Positions 1 to 12,639 of a DNA stretch of 64,000 nt are shown here, piece by piece. The stretch spans positions 423,640,483 to 423,704,482 of the forward strand of contig CM022303.1 in assembly GCA_011799875.1 (NCBI GenBank), read 5' to 3'. The DNA is from Thinopyrum elongatum. Its lineage: Eukaryota; Streptophyta; Magnoliopsida; Poales; Poaceae. Position 1 is the first letter of the stretch, and every line of letters begins with the position of its first letter. A program made the position numbers and the translations under genes. The notes beneath the pieces were generated by a model that ran no database searches, was not told the origin of the DNA, and was given only the letters and a program-made list of their open reading frames with translations.

Positions 1-90
1 GAGGTTCAAAAAAGGCTCACAAACGGAGCATAACAAAAAAAGGAAAATAAAAGATGCCACAGCCGGCAAAATAGCAACAGGCTACGATGC

Positions 91-1190
91 CTACACACCT
101 AGCCTATTATTAGCTCGCCATCCAAATCGGTTGAAGATAACCCATGCTACCATCTCCCAACGGTTGCACCCAATAACCAAAAGCTCCCTGGAGTCCGCAT
201 GAGTGAGTAACGACCACGTACGGATCCAAGTAGTGGCTCTGTAGATAACCTGCAAAAAGTTGATAAAGTTTTTCCGGTTAAAGATCATATCATTTCTGTT
301 GTTCCATATAGCCCAAAGTAAAGCACATATCCCTATCCGAATATGTCTCGCTATATTTAGTTCCACTCCATTTAGCCACATCCCAAATAACGTGTTAATG
401 CAAGATGGAGGAGTAACATTGAAGGCTATATGTATCGTGCGCCATAGTAGTTTTGCCAATGGGCAATCAAGAAAGAGGTGTTGTATAGTTTCATCCTTGT
501 CACAGAAACAACATCTAGAACTACCTACCCATCTTCGCTTAACCAAATTATCTTTCGTCAAGATCACTCCCTTGTGGACAAACCACATGAAGATTTTAAT
601 TCGAAGCGGAACTTTAATCTTCCTGATGTGAAGGGATCTCGGAATTGGCCCAGAATCAATTAAATCCAAATACATAGACTTCACTGAGAAACGACCATCC
701 GTAACAAGTTTCCAGTGAATGGTGTCTGACTGGTCAGAGAGTTGAACTTCCATCAACCTAGGGACCAAGTGCAGCCATGAGTTTCATCGTTCCCCTACCA
801 AAGACCTCCTGGATTGTATATTAAGGGGGACCGACTGTAATACTGTAGCAACATAAACTTCCTTACGCTGTACAATATTATATAAAGTGGGGTATTGTAA
901 GGCTAGGGGCGTCTCCCCTAACCATGCATCCTCCCAAAATCTAGTCGTGTTACCATTGCCAACGATGAACTTTACCCTCTGAAAAAAGGAGACTTTCATC
1001 CTCATTAACCCTTTCCAGAACGGCGAGTCGTTAGGCCTAGCGGTAACCTGGGCCAATGTCTTAGATTGGAGGTATTTGTTCCGCAAGATTTGTATCCACA
1101 TACCCTCAGTCTCGGTAGATAGTCTGAATAACCATTTGGAGAGGAGGCATTTATTCTTAACTTAGTTCTAGATCCCTAACCCGCTACCAA
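91..1190 (-). pseudogene. LINE (non-LTR retrotransposon) 3' fragment, zf-RVT region
   Basis: Read on the minus strand, this is the tail of a plant LINE polyprotein after the reverse transcriptase core. It includes a stretch like FWEDAWLGE and the zinc-binding zf-RVT domain: FSVKSMYLD, then PLRIKIFMWFVHKGVILTKD and a CCFC...HLFLDC cysteine/histidine cluster. A single in-frame TGA at 784-786 splits two pieces that share one frame (1101-787 and 783-91). The frame continues up to about 1163 (CLLSKWLF) and is then lost, so a frameshift or second break lies near 1165-1190. No RT catalytic core is present. The fragment ends about 530 bases upstream of the LHY start codon. Bases 1-90 hold only the A-rich continuation of the same element. 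It is inactive. Confidence 0.85.
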
Positions 1191-1719
1191 GCTATTCTTA
1201 TAGCTGTGGAATTTTATAGTTTTCCTAATTAATCATGCCTGAGTTTAGGATGAAATGAGGTTTGCTGCTCTCTAAATACCTGCATATTTTAAAATGTTGG
1301 AGAGGGCGTAATTTTATTTATTTAAGGGATGAATATATATTTAATGTTGCACTATTTTGCAGATTAACACCAATTGGGTCAAAGAAAATAGGTGAGTGAA
1401 CTCCTTAGATTATTTCTTTTGATTATGATCGAAGTTCATTTATGAGTAGACTGGTGAACTCAGATTATTTCTTTGGTCTGTGACAACTAATTTAGCTGCT
1501 CCTTTTGTGGCTGGGGTGTACAAATTTGAAATATTTATTGTGTTTGTGTGATAGAGAGGTTTAGGGGGAGGTATGAGATACTACTCGCGTCAAGTCCAGC
1601 GTTTGGCTGGAGACACAGAAAGAGGAGCGCTGTTGTTTGTAGACGCCCTCAACTCCAAGTAATAAAGCGACCAGTTGTCAAAACTTCCTTTTATTTTTGT
1701 ATTTTCCCTGGAATTGGAG
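1191..1719 (+). promoter_or_regulatory. LHY leader / proximal upstream region
   Basis: About 530 AT-rich bases between the LINE fragment and the LHY start codon. Grass LHY genes have long, spliced 5' untranslated regions, so this stretch probably holds 5'UTR exons rather than the core promoter. A possible acceptor (ttgtttgtag) ends near 1641. I see no evening element (AAAATATCT) or CACGTG box here and cannot place the transcription start. Confidence 0.4.
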
Positions 1720-4700
1720 ATGGAGATAAATTCTTCGGGTGAGGAAACGGTGATAAAGGTGAGTGTGCTCTTGGACCTACCAGTTAATTTGTGGTGAAAG
1801 AATCAACATTTTCTTCATGTTGTTTGTAGGTGCGAAAGCCGTACACAATAACAAAACAGCGGGAGCGGTGGACCGAGGCAGAGCACAAACGGTTCCTTGA
1901 AGCCCTCAAACTGTATGGCAGAGCTTGGCAGCGCATAGAAGGTGAAATCTTCATATATGTCATACCTTTAGTACTTGTACTCACTGATTTCTTCCAAGGA
2001 AATACTCACTGATTATTAGTGGTGTATATGTATATATCGATTACTTTGTTGTTGATAACTTTATATGAACTCATTTCTTTTATTTTCTTATTCGCCTTCT
2101 GGTTTGTTGTACAGAGCATGTTGGGACAAAGACGGCCGTGCAAATCAGAAGCCATGCTCAGAAGTTCTTCACCAAGGTTATTTTTCTATCTTATTGGCTA
2201 GTACCCTTGTCTGGTTTACTGCTATACCCTTTGTTTTCGGGTTGTTTCATCTTTATTGTTGGTGATAAAATGGAAGACACACGCTTCATAATTTATATGT
2301 CTTTATTTTACTGAAGTATTTTCTTTCTTTCTTTCGTTGTACAGTTGTGTTCTGCAGTGCTGAGCATGATGAAAGATTCGTTTCCCTTGAATATCATGAG
2401 AACCATGCTTTATCTAATTGTTGCGCTGTTGATTGATTAAAAGATCAAATTAAAGAATGTTGAAATGGATGAAACAGCTAGGAAGTCTTTCCTGATTGTA
2501 ACCAATGAGTTATGTTGCAGAGCAGATGATGTTGAACAACTCTGATTCTCTCATTGATTGATTTTACATATACATGCTGTTATTGAGCATACATATGACT
2601 AAGAAAACATTATGTTACTAGTTAAATTTTCATATGAGGGTCAATACAATACATAATGTGAAATAGGATATCTAAATGCACTTGAGTGAACTACAGGAAA
2701 TTCCTTAGGAATTGTATGGCAAATATGCTAACATTTGTTACATTTCATTATAGCCCCCATCAACGTAGGTAAACACTTCATCGAACATGTTTCACTATCG
2801 ACATTGTGTAAATGAGTCCATTTCATTTTCTAAATCATGATATTTGTTCCGCAAAAGTACACAATGGCATGAACAAAATTTATCTTCTTTCTCCCTTTTT
2901 CATCCTTTCTCTCTTCTCTGCTTTCTGTTCTTTGCTGCATGTCCTATTTCTTTAGGGGCTGCATACAGCCACATGGTGGAGGCTACATTGTCCCAACAAG
3001 GCAACAGTCTGTTGCATATTACAACATGATGACAATGTAGCCTCATCCTCTCAGAGGTTTCCTTGCCAGACCCATGGGGGAGGGAGAAGGCTAAGGCTAG
3101 TTTTTTTTCTTCTCGTTTTGACCGCGATGGTTTTCTGGGTCCTCTAATTTCATGCTTTGCTCACCAGCCATTACCATCTGACCTTGCTCGATATAGCAGG
3201 TTGGTTGTTGGGATGGACAGCTCTACCCTATTGTACATATAGTAAATGACGCAACTAACGGTTCAGTCCACCAACTTAGCTCATATTTGCTCGCCAATAA
3301 ATTCGTAAAAGTTCAGCGTGGAAACTGATAGCCTTCAATCTAACCAATAGTTTAAAGGCTTAGTGCATCGGTTGATGCTGAGGCTGGAGAGATGTCTCTT
3401 CTATAATCGAAGAAACAATTTTACAGTGCTATTTTTTCTTACCTTTTATGTGGATAGAGAAGAGCCAGTCGGGTGAAAAAGAAACCACTATCCACTCTTT
3501 TAGTCCTCCACTCGCTTGAGGGTTTAGGCTGTAGAATTCTGTATTTGTCAGGGTTAGGATACGGGAACTGCCCCAAATTCCCATTGCAGACGGTTCTGGT
3601 TTCTTCAGAACCCGGCCAGTTAGTCTGGTTGCCCAAAAATGCCTTATTTTCTGGCACTCCGAATCTTCATTTTCATTTTGCAGATTTCAAATTGAAGATA
3701 TAAATTAGAGGCAACTACAGACCAATTGTTAGAAAATTGGGTTTTAGAGTCTGGTTTAGGGTGAGGGTGGGCACCGGCTACATATCCACCGGTGCCCACC
3801 TGTTTGGCCAAAAAAAACATCACTAACGTCAGTTACCAATTGCTTGTTGAATGATTTTGATAGTCTGAAAAGGGGAGACTTGAAATTGTGGAGTGCCCAC
3901 TAAGGCTGATGGCCCTAAATTAGTTGTTAGCACAGGATAATTCTTTTAAAAAATGCTATCATAATAGAGCCTGTTGAAGTGTGGACTCTGAAGGGTTTTG
4001 ATGACTTATGACCATTCCAAGCTTCAGATGCACTAGTATTTTGGTTCTACTTGTGTATTGCAGCAGTAATTGCGACAATGTAGCTGTAGCTAGTAGCTGC
4101 TGGTCTGTGGGCTGAAGTCCAGCCTTCATTGTGTTGCCTGATTTAGTGAGCAGATTGACCAAATTGTAAAAGGATTTTGATAACCAGCGACTGTTCCCTG
4201 GGAGGCCATGGCAAAACGAACATTTGTTATGGCAATTTATGTTGTTGTGAGGATGGCAAATTTTTTTAACAAGCATGGAAAATCCTCCCAGTTCAGTTTT
4301 TTGCCAGGATTTGCCGTGCTTACTAAAGGAATTTGCCATCCTCACGACAACATAAGTTGACATAAAAAAAAACATTTGTTTTGCCATGCCCTCCCAGGGA
4401 ACATCAGCACAATAACAGTTCCCTTTTAAAATTGTTGTCACAGTTAACCACGTAGGTCTGTTTTGTTATCTACTTGTCTTCTTTTGGTATCCCACCAGTA
4501 GTCACTCCAGTCATATTAGCATCTAGCCAAATGCCATAACGCGCTTCTTGGTGTGAGCCCACTATCTCCTCGCGGCCACTCCTAATTGGTCAGTGATGAT
4601 GGACGTCATGGTTGACCTTGTTCTGGCTGAACCTCGGCATGTTAATCTGAGACCATGAGGATAACATTCCTGTGGACATAAGGATGGCACTCTAATGCAG

Positions 4701-7700
4701 TGAAAATTTGTAAGAACTAATGATAGCAAAGCTGCCATTGCCAGATACTGAAACTTTGTACCAGTCTGCGTTTCTTATATCAAGGAAAACTACTTAAAAT
4801 ATGTCCTGACTAGAATTTGCCATGCCTTTTCAGTTATATTCTGATTCTTGTTGGTGAAATTGTTTAAATTAAATAATGTTTGTATCTCAAGAGCAAGCTG
4901 ATGATTCTGATAAAAAAATCAAGATGTTAGCAAGAAAAAATAACTGAAAGATGATTAGTTGGGTGACACTAGGTTCTTATAACTAACGAGATCGCTAGTA
5001 AGGAACATGTGCACATTGTTTTCTGTAGTATTGATCTCAGAAGATCTGTTGCACCATGCATCATGACATGTTTTCTATGGTTCCAACCTCCATAGCGGAC
5101 CATCTTATATGATTATAACCCTGATGATTCTTCACAACATACAGATAAGCTTATGTGAGCATCAATGAATTTGTAACTTGGCTAATAAGCATAAAATTTC
5201 TCATGTCTGATACTTTCTGAATTTGCCTCTTTCGCACATTGTTCTTTCACAAGACAGTGCCTCCTCATATTATTCTAAAGGAACTCATCTGTAAAGAAAC
5301 TTGCCATTGTGATAATCCTTTCTCTGCGAAATCTCATGCATTTTCCAACCGATTCCTGATTGGTTTGAGTTTGTGAAATGGGGCAAAAATCTGATCACTA
5401 CAAAGATTATAGCTTTTTGGACACTAGAAAACCTAGTAACCGTAACAGTTGTATGCAATAATAGATACTCCCTCCATCCGAAAAAACTTGTCCCAAGCTT
5501 GTTTTTCAAATGGATGTATCTAGCACTAACTTGATGCTAGATACATCCATTTGAGGGACAAGCTTTTTCGGACGGAGGGAGTAGTTCAATTTCCCAATTC
5601 TAGTTTATCACCACTATCTGTCTGTATCCAACTAATTGGGAAATTGCAGTTGGAAAAGGAAGCTATCAATAATGGTACTTCTCCGGGACAAGCTCATGAT
5701 ATAGACATACCTCCACCACGGCCTAAAAGAAAACCTAACTGTCCATATCCTCGAAAAGGTTGTCTCAGTTCTGAAACACCCACCAGAGAAGTTCCAAAAT
5801 CAAGTGTAAGCTTGAGCAATAGCGATGCAGAAATGGCGAGCAATGGAACTCTTCAGGTAAATACCATTGTAGTATTATATGCTTTGGTTTTAGTTCTGTC
5901 TATGCTATCCTTGATGTATGTATTAATATACTTGTTTTTCTTTAACATGAAGCTCACCTGCATTCAGAAACTTCAAAGGAAGGAGTTATCTGAAAACGGC
6001 AGTTGCTCAGAAGTTATTAATATCTTTCGAGAAGCACCATCTGCCTCATTTTCTTCCTCTAACAAGAGCTCTTCAAATCATGGTGTCTCTGGGGGAATTG
6101 AACCGACTAAAACAGAAAACAAAGATATTGCAACCATGGAAAGGAAATCTACTTCCATTGATGTGGGGAAGGATGTAAAAGATATTAATGACCAGGAAAT
6201 GGAAAGGAACAACAGAGTCCACATCAGTTCTAATTATGACCGTTCTCATGAAGATTGTTTGGATAACTCAATGAAACACATGCAATTGAAGCCAAATACT
6301 GTGGAGACAACATACACGGGTCAACATGCTGCAAGTGCCCCACTCTACCAAATGAATAAGACTGGGGCTACTGGCGCTTCAGACCCTGGAACTGAAGGAA
6401 GTCATCCTGATCAAACGAGTGATCAAGTGGGAGGAGCTAATGGAAGCATGGACTGCATCCATCCAACACTTCCCGTGGATCCAAAAATTGGCAGCAGCTC
6501 CACAGCGCAGCCCTTTACCCACAACTATGCAGGCTTTGCACCAACGATGCAATGCCACTGCAACCAAGATGCCTACAGGTCTTCTGTTAATATGTCATCC
6601 ACCTTCTCCAACATGCTCGTTTCCACGTTGTTATCAAACCCCACAGTACATGCAGCCGCAAGGCTTGCAGCATCATACTGGCCAGCAGCAGACAGCAACA
6701 TTCCTGTTGGTCCAAATCAAGAAATTTTTGCTGAGAATGCTCAAGGAAGACATATTGGTTCTCCTCCAAGCATGGCTTCTGTGGTAGCAGCTACAGTTGC
6801 TGCGGCTTCGGCATGGTGGGCAACACAAGGTCTTCTCCCTCTTTTTGCTCCCCCCATGGCTTTTCCATTTGTCCCAGTTCCTACTGCTTCCTTTCCCACA
6901 GCGGATGCTCAGCGAGCTACAGAGAACTGCCCAGTGGACAACGCACCGAAGGAATGCCAAGTAGCTCAGGAGCAAGGTCAACCTGAAGCTATGATAGTTG
7001 TAGTGTCTTCTGGATCCGACGAGAGTGGAAAAGGAGAGGTGTCTCCCCACACTGAGTTAAATATATCTCCAGCTGATAAAGTTGAGACAACACCTGCCAC
7101 AGGAGCTGAAACAAGTGATGCTTTCGGCAACAAGAAGAAGCAGGATCGCTCTTCATGTGGTTCCAACACGCCATCAAGTAGTGATGTAGAGGCAGAACAT
7201 GTTCCTGAGAACCAAGATCAAGGCAACGACAAGACACAGCAAGCATGTTGCAGTAATTCTTCAGCTGGTGACATGAACCACCGCAGGTTTAGGAACATTT
7301 CAAGCACAAATGATTCATGGAAGGAAGTTTCCGAAGAGGTTGTAGTCTACCAGCATTGCCGAACTTCATTTCCATGTTACTCTTGAGCATCTATCACTGC
7401 TTTTCTAATTCACATTTCTGCTGTCAGGGTCGTATGGCTTTCGATAAACTGTTCAGTAGAGGAAAGCTTCCCCAAAGCTTTTCTCCTCCACAAGCAGAAG
7501 GATTGAAGGTGGTACCCAGGGGGGAACAAGACGAAGCTACTACAGTGATGGTTGACCTCAACAAGAGTGCTGCAGTTATGGACCATGAACTTGATACATT
7601 GGTTGGGCCAAGAGCTGCTACCTTTCCCATTGAATTGTCACACCTGAATATGAAATCCCGCCGGACAGGCTTCAAACCTTACAAGAGGTGCTCGGTGGAA

Positions 7701-7778
7701 GCAAAGGAGAATAGGGTGCCGGCTGCTGACGAGGTTGGTACCAAGAGGATTCGCCTTGACAGCGAACCCTCCACGTGA
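1720..7778 (+). CDS. LHY: LHY/CCA1-type single-MYB circadian clock transcription factor
   Basis: Core morning-phase clock repressor that binds evening-element DNA in the nucleus. Coding exons by splice sites and phase: 1720-1758, 1830-1941, 2115-2176, 5650-5856, 5968-7338, 7428-7778. All introns are GT-AG; the total is 714 codons including TGA, about 713 residues, close to rice LHY. The start [13 protein letters not shown] is the usual grass N-terminus. The single MYB repeat spans about residues 20-71: [20 protein letters not shown], then the family signature SHAQKFF at residues 63-69, split over exons 2 and 3. It is followed by the conserved basic, proline-rich [18 protein letters not shown]. 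Exon 5 holds the serine-rich middle and the conserved [17 protein letters not shown] block. Exon 6 holds [18 protein letters not shown]. No stop or frameshift is seen, so the gene looks functional. It converges with the minus-strand gene ending at 8672. Confidence 0.96.
4192..4403. mobile_element. MITE with long terminal inverted repeats in LHY intron 3
   Basis: About 212 bases with inverted arms of roughly 70 bases. The left arm begins tgttccctgggagg and the right arm ends ccctcccagggaaca. Both arms continue through atggcaaaac and a gttgtgaggatggcaaa-type segment. No clean target duplication is visible, so the superfamily is uncertain; long arms on a short element would suit a Mutator-like MITE. 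Confidence 0.75.
5468..5581. mobile_element. Stowaway (Tc1/mariner) MITE in LHY intron 3
   Basis: A 114-base element starting ctccctccatccgaaaaa and ending with its inverted counterpart tttttcggacggagggag. It is flanked by TA on both sides (5466-5467 and 5582-5583). The ctccctcc terminus and TA duplication are typical of Stowaway elements in Triticeae. It nearly folds on itself and ends 68 bases upstream of LHY exon 4, within the usual branch-point and polypyrimidine neighbourhood. Confidence 0.93.
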
Positions 7779-8671
7779 TTTACTTGCCACGACATGATTA
7801 CCAGCCTGCACGAGTAGTGTATTTTCAAGAAATTGCAGTATTTACATCTAAGCTACTACTATTTGACTTCTCAGTCCTTGCAATGCAGTGTTTCACAGAA
7901 CTCAATTTATTATGTGTTGTATGTTAATGCTTGCCGAGCAGCCCTTCTAGACTGTCAATTAAGCATTAAGCACCTATGCATGCTACTTTATTGGTAAAAG
8001 GCAATTATGCTTATTTTTTGTGTGGTGAAGGATAATACTTGTAATTTTGGTTCATTTTGCTGGATCATGTAGATTTAATTCCCGAAGGGAGAGCATGATC
8101 GCCTTGTTTTATGTATATACACCTGAGATTTGAAGATTCTTGGATGGCCCAGCTTTCTTAAACAATGTATTCTTTTAAAATTTAAACATATGGCTTGTAT
8201 CTTTAATATTGGAAGGTAATTGGACCTGCGCATGGGCTCAGAAACGAATTTTCGAATTTAGAGTCTATCCATTTCATTAGCTGCTTTCACACATTACAGC
8301 TGTGGGGCTTAAAAGCCTCACACACAGGCGCACAGCTGCCTGACATGTCGGCCCTACACACACCACAACCACACATGTCCGTTAGGCTCTGGATCCTGAT
8401 GCACAATCCCTCCGTCAGGGTTTTGCCCGCCATGACATTAAAGAACAAGACATTGTTTAGTAGTAGCATCACAAGTTCATATTTATACAACCATTGTTTC
8501 CGAGAAGATTCATAACGGGGGGCACTGTTTTTCGCCCGATGAGGAACGCACCATTTTGCCTAGTGCCGTTTTCAGCAGCATTAGTTAGCAACAAAAAGGT
8601 AACCAGAATCCCTGGATTCCTGCAATCCTACTTCCTCATATACAGGTACCACCATCCATTGGCAGATTCGT
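7779..8671. other. Convergent 3' intergenic region
   Basis: This holds the LHY 3' untranslated region and, on the other strand, the 3' untranslated region of the gene that stops at 8672. The two genes point at each other with under 0.9 kb between stop codons, so their 3' ends may lie very close or overlap. I see no open frame with family signal and no clear repeat. Confidence 0.7.
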
Positions 8672-11600
8672 TTAGCTCCAGCCGATTTCTTCAGTTAGCA
8701 CATGCTCCCAGTCTGACGATCCATACTTTGAATTGCTACGCAAAATGCCATCTTGTCCGGTGATGTATGAGCGGGCAGCCACTCCATCCAAAGTGCCTCC
8801 ATTCAACCCTTGACAAGCTCCATATGGCAGAGGCGCATGGCGATGCGTGGCAGTTTCTTCCAAGCCTGTTACGACATGGCCATGCTGCAAATTCTTCGGC
8901 AGAGCAGTGTACCCTTTGGTGCTTGAAGAACAGCTAAGTGCAGCTTCGCCTCCTGACCGAGTGCAGTCACCAGCATCAGGAAGATACTGACCGTTTCTTG
9001 CTCCTGATGTCTCTCCAGTAAGGTGAGCTAAGGCAACTCCATACAGGTTACTTGGATCGGTACTCAAATCAGAGACTTGGGAGTATTTCTTTCTTGGCCC
9101 ACGCCCACCAATAGGAGCCATGCTGGACTCTAGGTCTATTTTTATACAAGTGTGTTTCAGCTGGTACTTCAATTCACAATTTGCACGCTCCGCTTCAATC
9201 CACAGATTCTTATACACAAGAACCTGTGGATGCTCTTCCTCACAGGACATCTTCTTTTGGACATTGTTGAGTGCAGGCTGGTCAATCATAAATTGCTTGT
9301 CAATAAAGTGAAACAGAAACAATTTGTTAAACTAATTTTCTATGTGAGTGGCATCCAATACTGCTAGACTTATCACAAGGTACATATAAGTCCTACGATT
9401 TTCCTGAATTTTTTTGCAAGGAGAAAAATTCTTTTACACATATTTTCTAAAAATTGCCAGACCTTTTAACACGCCTATGAAAAATTGCACTTGTTGGAGC
9501 ACACAGTTTAACAACTCAGCAAATGAAAGAAACAACACAAGTAATTTATCATGAGTAGAAGAGGTTACCTGGCCCCCTGTCAAGCTGTTTCTTCCAAACT
9601 CATTGTGCATATGACTAGAACCAGCAAAATGATTAATAATTATGTCCTTTTCACCATCTGCAATGTAACTACGATTATATTTTCCTGGGTCATGTTTTAA
9701 AACTGCAGTCTGAGAATGTGGAGCCTTTGGCCCTGCCTTGTCAGAAGCACCCTTAACAGGATCCTAGTAACAATAGATACACAATTATCATGGGGTCACT
9801 GCAAATATCATATTGCTGTAGTAAGTCTGAATAGTTTTTGTTCTTTTATCGACAAGAAGGAAAATGTTAACAATTAAATAGAATTCACAAAAACCAGAGA
9901 CCGTATAATCTGCTTATCCTACATATGACTTAAGTTTCTACAGTTCCTCCGCCTAAGAACAAATCAGGCAATAACATCGGGCGTAAGTGGAAGCAATCAA
10001 ACTTCGAAGTAAGCAATAGGGAAATAAGAAAAAAACAATGAAGGTTAGCCTGGTACACCTGCTCTCTAATGTCAAAATAGTTTTGAATAAGGCAAGACGT
10101 AAGTAAAACTGCGAGGTGTAGGTTGCGGGTATGCTCAACTGAAAGTATTTCGAATTACACAAGTCTATGCTAAATAAGAAGTTGAAAACAAAAACAACAA
10201 CAAAACAGCGCACCTTTCTTATTTTATGAAGGCAAGTCTGAAGACTATCAATCACTGATTCAAGGAGGATGCAGTCATCTTCATCTAGCTCGATTTCATC
10301 ACCAGAATAACTACTCTGGAATACCACAGTTAGATTCTCGATCGCCTTGAGAACTCCCGATATATTCTTTCCTGTTGAAGAACAGGGTCCTGTAATGTAT
10401 CAAATAGATAGCATATTGTGCATTTGAAGGAAATGCTTATTCAAAACATCAAGCATCAGGTACTATCGTAAATAACTTCAACAGATATAGATAAACCTTT
10501 GCCAATTTTTGATTTCCCAATCGATGAAGGTACAAAATCCGGAGCAGCAGAATTCAGACCAGATCGCTTCACATAATTGTCTCTCAGTTTCAAAAGGTCT
10601 TTCTGCTCTAGTTCACATTTTGCTGCATACTGGTTTGCACATTCATGCTCCTTCCCACATGAATTTTTTGTCTCCTTTATACTTGTGACCCCAGATTTCG
10701 TTGACACACCGGCTTCAGTCTGGGATTTGCAGTGGTCGTGGTTAGTCTTGGTGACCAAACTCTGGAGCTCGGACGGAGTTTCATGATGTCGAACAGTGCT
10801 AGAGCTTTGTTTCTGTCGTACGGCAAAAGCTTCCAATTCTTGATTAGTTGACTGGGTAGCAGGTGTCTGAAAAACATCAAATGGAGACAGACGAGAAGCT
10901 GAAGCACCTCTATAGCACGGTGAATCAACAGAGCATTCTGATGGATCTGGCATCACATCCTCGGCCAAAACACCACATGGATCAGCAGAAGTAGTTGGAA
11001 TATGAAGAGGGCTTGCACTGAAGACGGGATTTGCCTCTTTGGAGGAGAACATGTTTTTTTGACCCGAGGAGGAGAACATGGTACCTTGTGAATTGTCCTT
11101 GCCATCGACAGGACCATTGAATTGTAAACTGCGGGATGATGTTTCTTTTTCACTGTCTTTATTAGACTTAGGATTTTCTGCTATAACCAACTTGCTTCCA
11201 GAACCACCACAACTGTTTTTGTTAGTTTCTGATGTTTTATTTGGTGGCCTTTCTATCCTCACTGTTGAACATTTGCTCCCATTTCCTGAGGTCAAGGAAT
11301 TTTGCTGCTTATAATTGGATGTTATCCTGACATATGGTGAGGAGGGATATGCATCCAGGCAAACTAATGACCATGAACTTGGCTGCCCAGTGTGCATGGC
11401 ATGTGTAGAGGGTGGATAAACGGCACCACTTGATTTCATCAAGGCACATGCAATTGGTGACGCTGAGTGAGTATCTCTTGATGTCTTCTCTTCAGCATAA
11501 CCCACAGAGCTAGCACCCGCCGACCTAGAAACATCACCTATGCATTGGCAATACACACTCAATGGCTTTGCTATGTAAACAGATGACTGGCACGTTATGC

Positions 11601-12085
11601 AGTTGAACAAGAACACAAATATAGCATCTACAGTATATATTGTTGCCCCGATTGGGGATAATCATGGATATAAAGTCATAAATTAGTGGTGACTGAGAGG
11701 GTGGAATGATGTATGCCGGATACTACAAATCAGCTAGGATCAACTGATTCTCGGCCTACTACCCCAGACCGCAAACCTAGCTAACGCCCAAGAACCGGAC
11801 GAAGGTCAAATATTTTGCCAAGCTGGTCAGCACAACTAGATTAACCCAGCGGCGTAACGCAATCACAAGGGCCGATAAGGCGCGGACCAGCCAAGAACCG
11901 GAACATCAGAGCAAGGCGGAGAATAACAAGAAAAAGGTGGGGATTGGAGGAAGGGAAAGGAAAAGGTTACCATTTTGGCGGTACTGGAAAGGGGCGCAAG
12001 CCGGTCGGGAGGTGGGGTTGAAGGGAGCGGCGTGCGGGGAGAGAGCATATGACGAGACGGAGTTAATGGCGGCGGTCGAGGTCAT
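8672..12085 (-). CDS. Uncharacterised conserved plant protein
   Basis: A five-exon gene on the minus strand, reconstructed by splice sites and phase: 12085-11971, 11570-10497, 10371-10214, 9763-9569, 9295-8672. The phases close exactly: 722 codons including the stop. The start begins MTSTAAINSVSSYALSP in a GC-rich first exon. Exon 2 encodes a long, low-complexity Ser/Thr/Asn-rich region. Exon 3 has an acidic helical segment (SGDEIELDEDDCILLESV). Exon 5 has the best-conserved part, about residues 536-569, a helix beginning HPQVLVYKNLWIEAERANCE; the C-terminus is SSDWEHVLTEEIGWS. I recognise the YKNLW-EAE helix as recurring in plant proteins of unknown role and assign no function. The exon 2 acceptor (11571) is the least certain junction, chosen because it alone keeps frame with both neighbours. 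Confidence 0.82.
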
Positions 12086-12261
12086 CGCCGGCCTCTCGCG
12101 TAGAAACCACCGGTGGTAGAGTGAGTGGTCGAGAGCCGTAATAATTGAGGAAGCGGAGAAGTACGGTGACTTTTTCGCCTCTACCCTTTCCGAAGCGGAG
12201 AAGGATGTGACATCTGGACGCGGTGAACAGTATAAAAAATGTAATTAAATTTAAAAAATCT
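12086..12261 (-). promoter_or_regulatory. Upstream region of the uncharacterised gene
   Basis: About 175 bases between the start codon of the minus-strand gene and a MITE-like repeat. This must include its 5' leader and proximal promoter. I could not identify a convincing TATA box on the minus strand. Repetitive DNA begins immediately beyond. Confidence 0.4.
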
Positions 12262-12490
12262 GAATTTTTTTCTGTGAAACATTGACAAATGTTTTGGTAG
12301 TTTACAAAATTTCATCACCATATGCCATTGTGGAAAATGTGGCAAAAGAAAATTGATGCTTGAAAATGTTATTTTCAAACGCATTTTTGGAGTATCGATT
12401 TTGTTTTTTACCACGTCTTCCGCGAACGTCATTTCATGATGAAATTTTACAAACTACCAAAACATTTATCAATGTTTCAAAAAAATAAGT
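12262..12490. mobile_element. MITE-like inverted repeat
   Basis: Arms of about 52 bases (12265-12317 and 12437-12487) are inverted copies: the left runs gaaacattgacaaatg then ttttggtagttta, and the right runs aaactaccaaaacattta then tcaatgtttc. About 120 bases lie between them. No family name or target duplication could be fixed. It sits just upstream of the uncharacterised gene. Confidence 0.7.
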
Positions 12491-12639
12491 ATTATGATTA
12501 TAGTGCTAATGAAATGTTAATCTAAAATTAATCACATGTGTAGATTTACATGTTTAGTCATCTAGAATTGCAGACTTAAGGGTTAATATACTGAATCAAA
12601 ACACCATACTAAGGACCACATGAGTACCTATTGTACCCG

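Larger units (their letters stand above)
2177..5649 (+). other. LHY intron 3 (3.5 kb)
   Basis: GT at 2177 and AG at 5648-5649 bound this intron, which separates the last MYB exon (ending FFTK) from the exon starting LEKEAINN. It carries two MITEs (4192-4403 and 5468-5581) and a short GC-rich hairpin near 3767-3800 (gtgggcaccgg facing ccggtgcccac). Short open frames here match nothing I recognise. The remainder is AT-rich non-coding sequence. Confidence 0.9.

Noticed and set aside
3767..3800. Short GC-rich hairpin in LHY intron 3 as a possible microRNA precursor
   Set aside because: Only about 11 paired bases with a short loop; too small for a plant microRNA precursor.
6379..7246. Minus-strand and alternate-frame open frames opposite LHY exon 5
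   Set aside because: They lie over a coding exon with strong family match in another frame and have no domain of their own; shadows of LHY.
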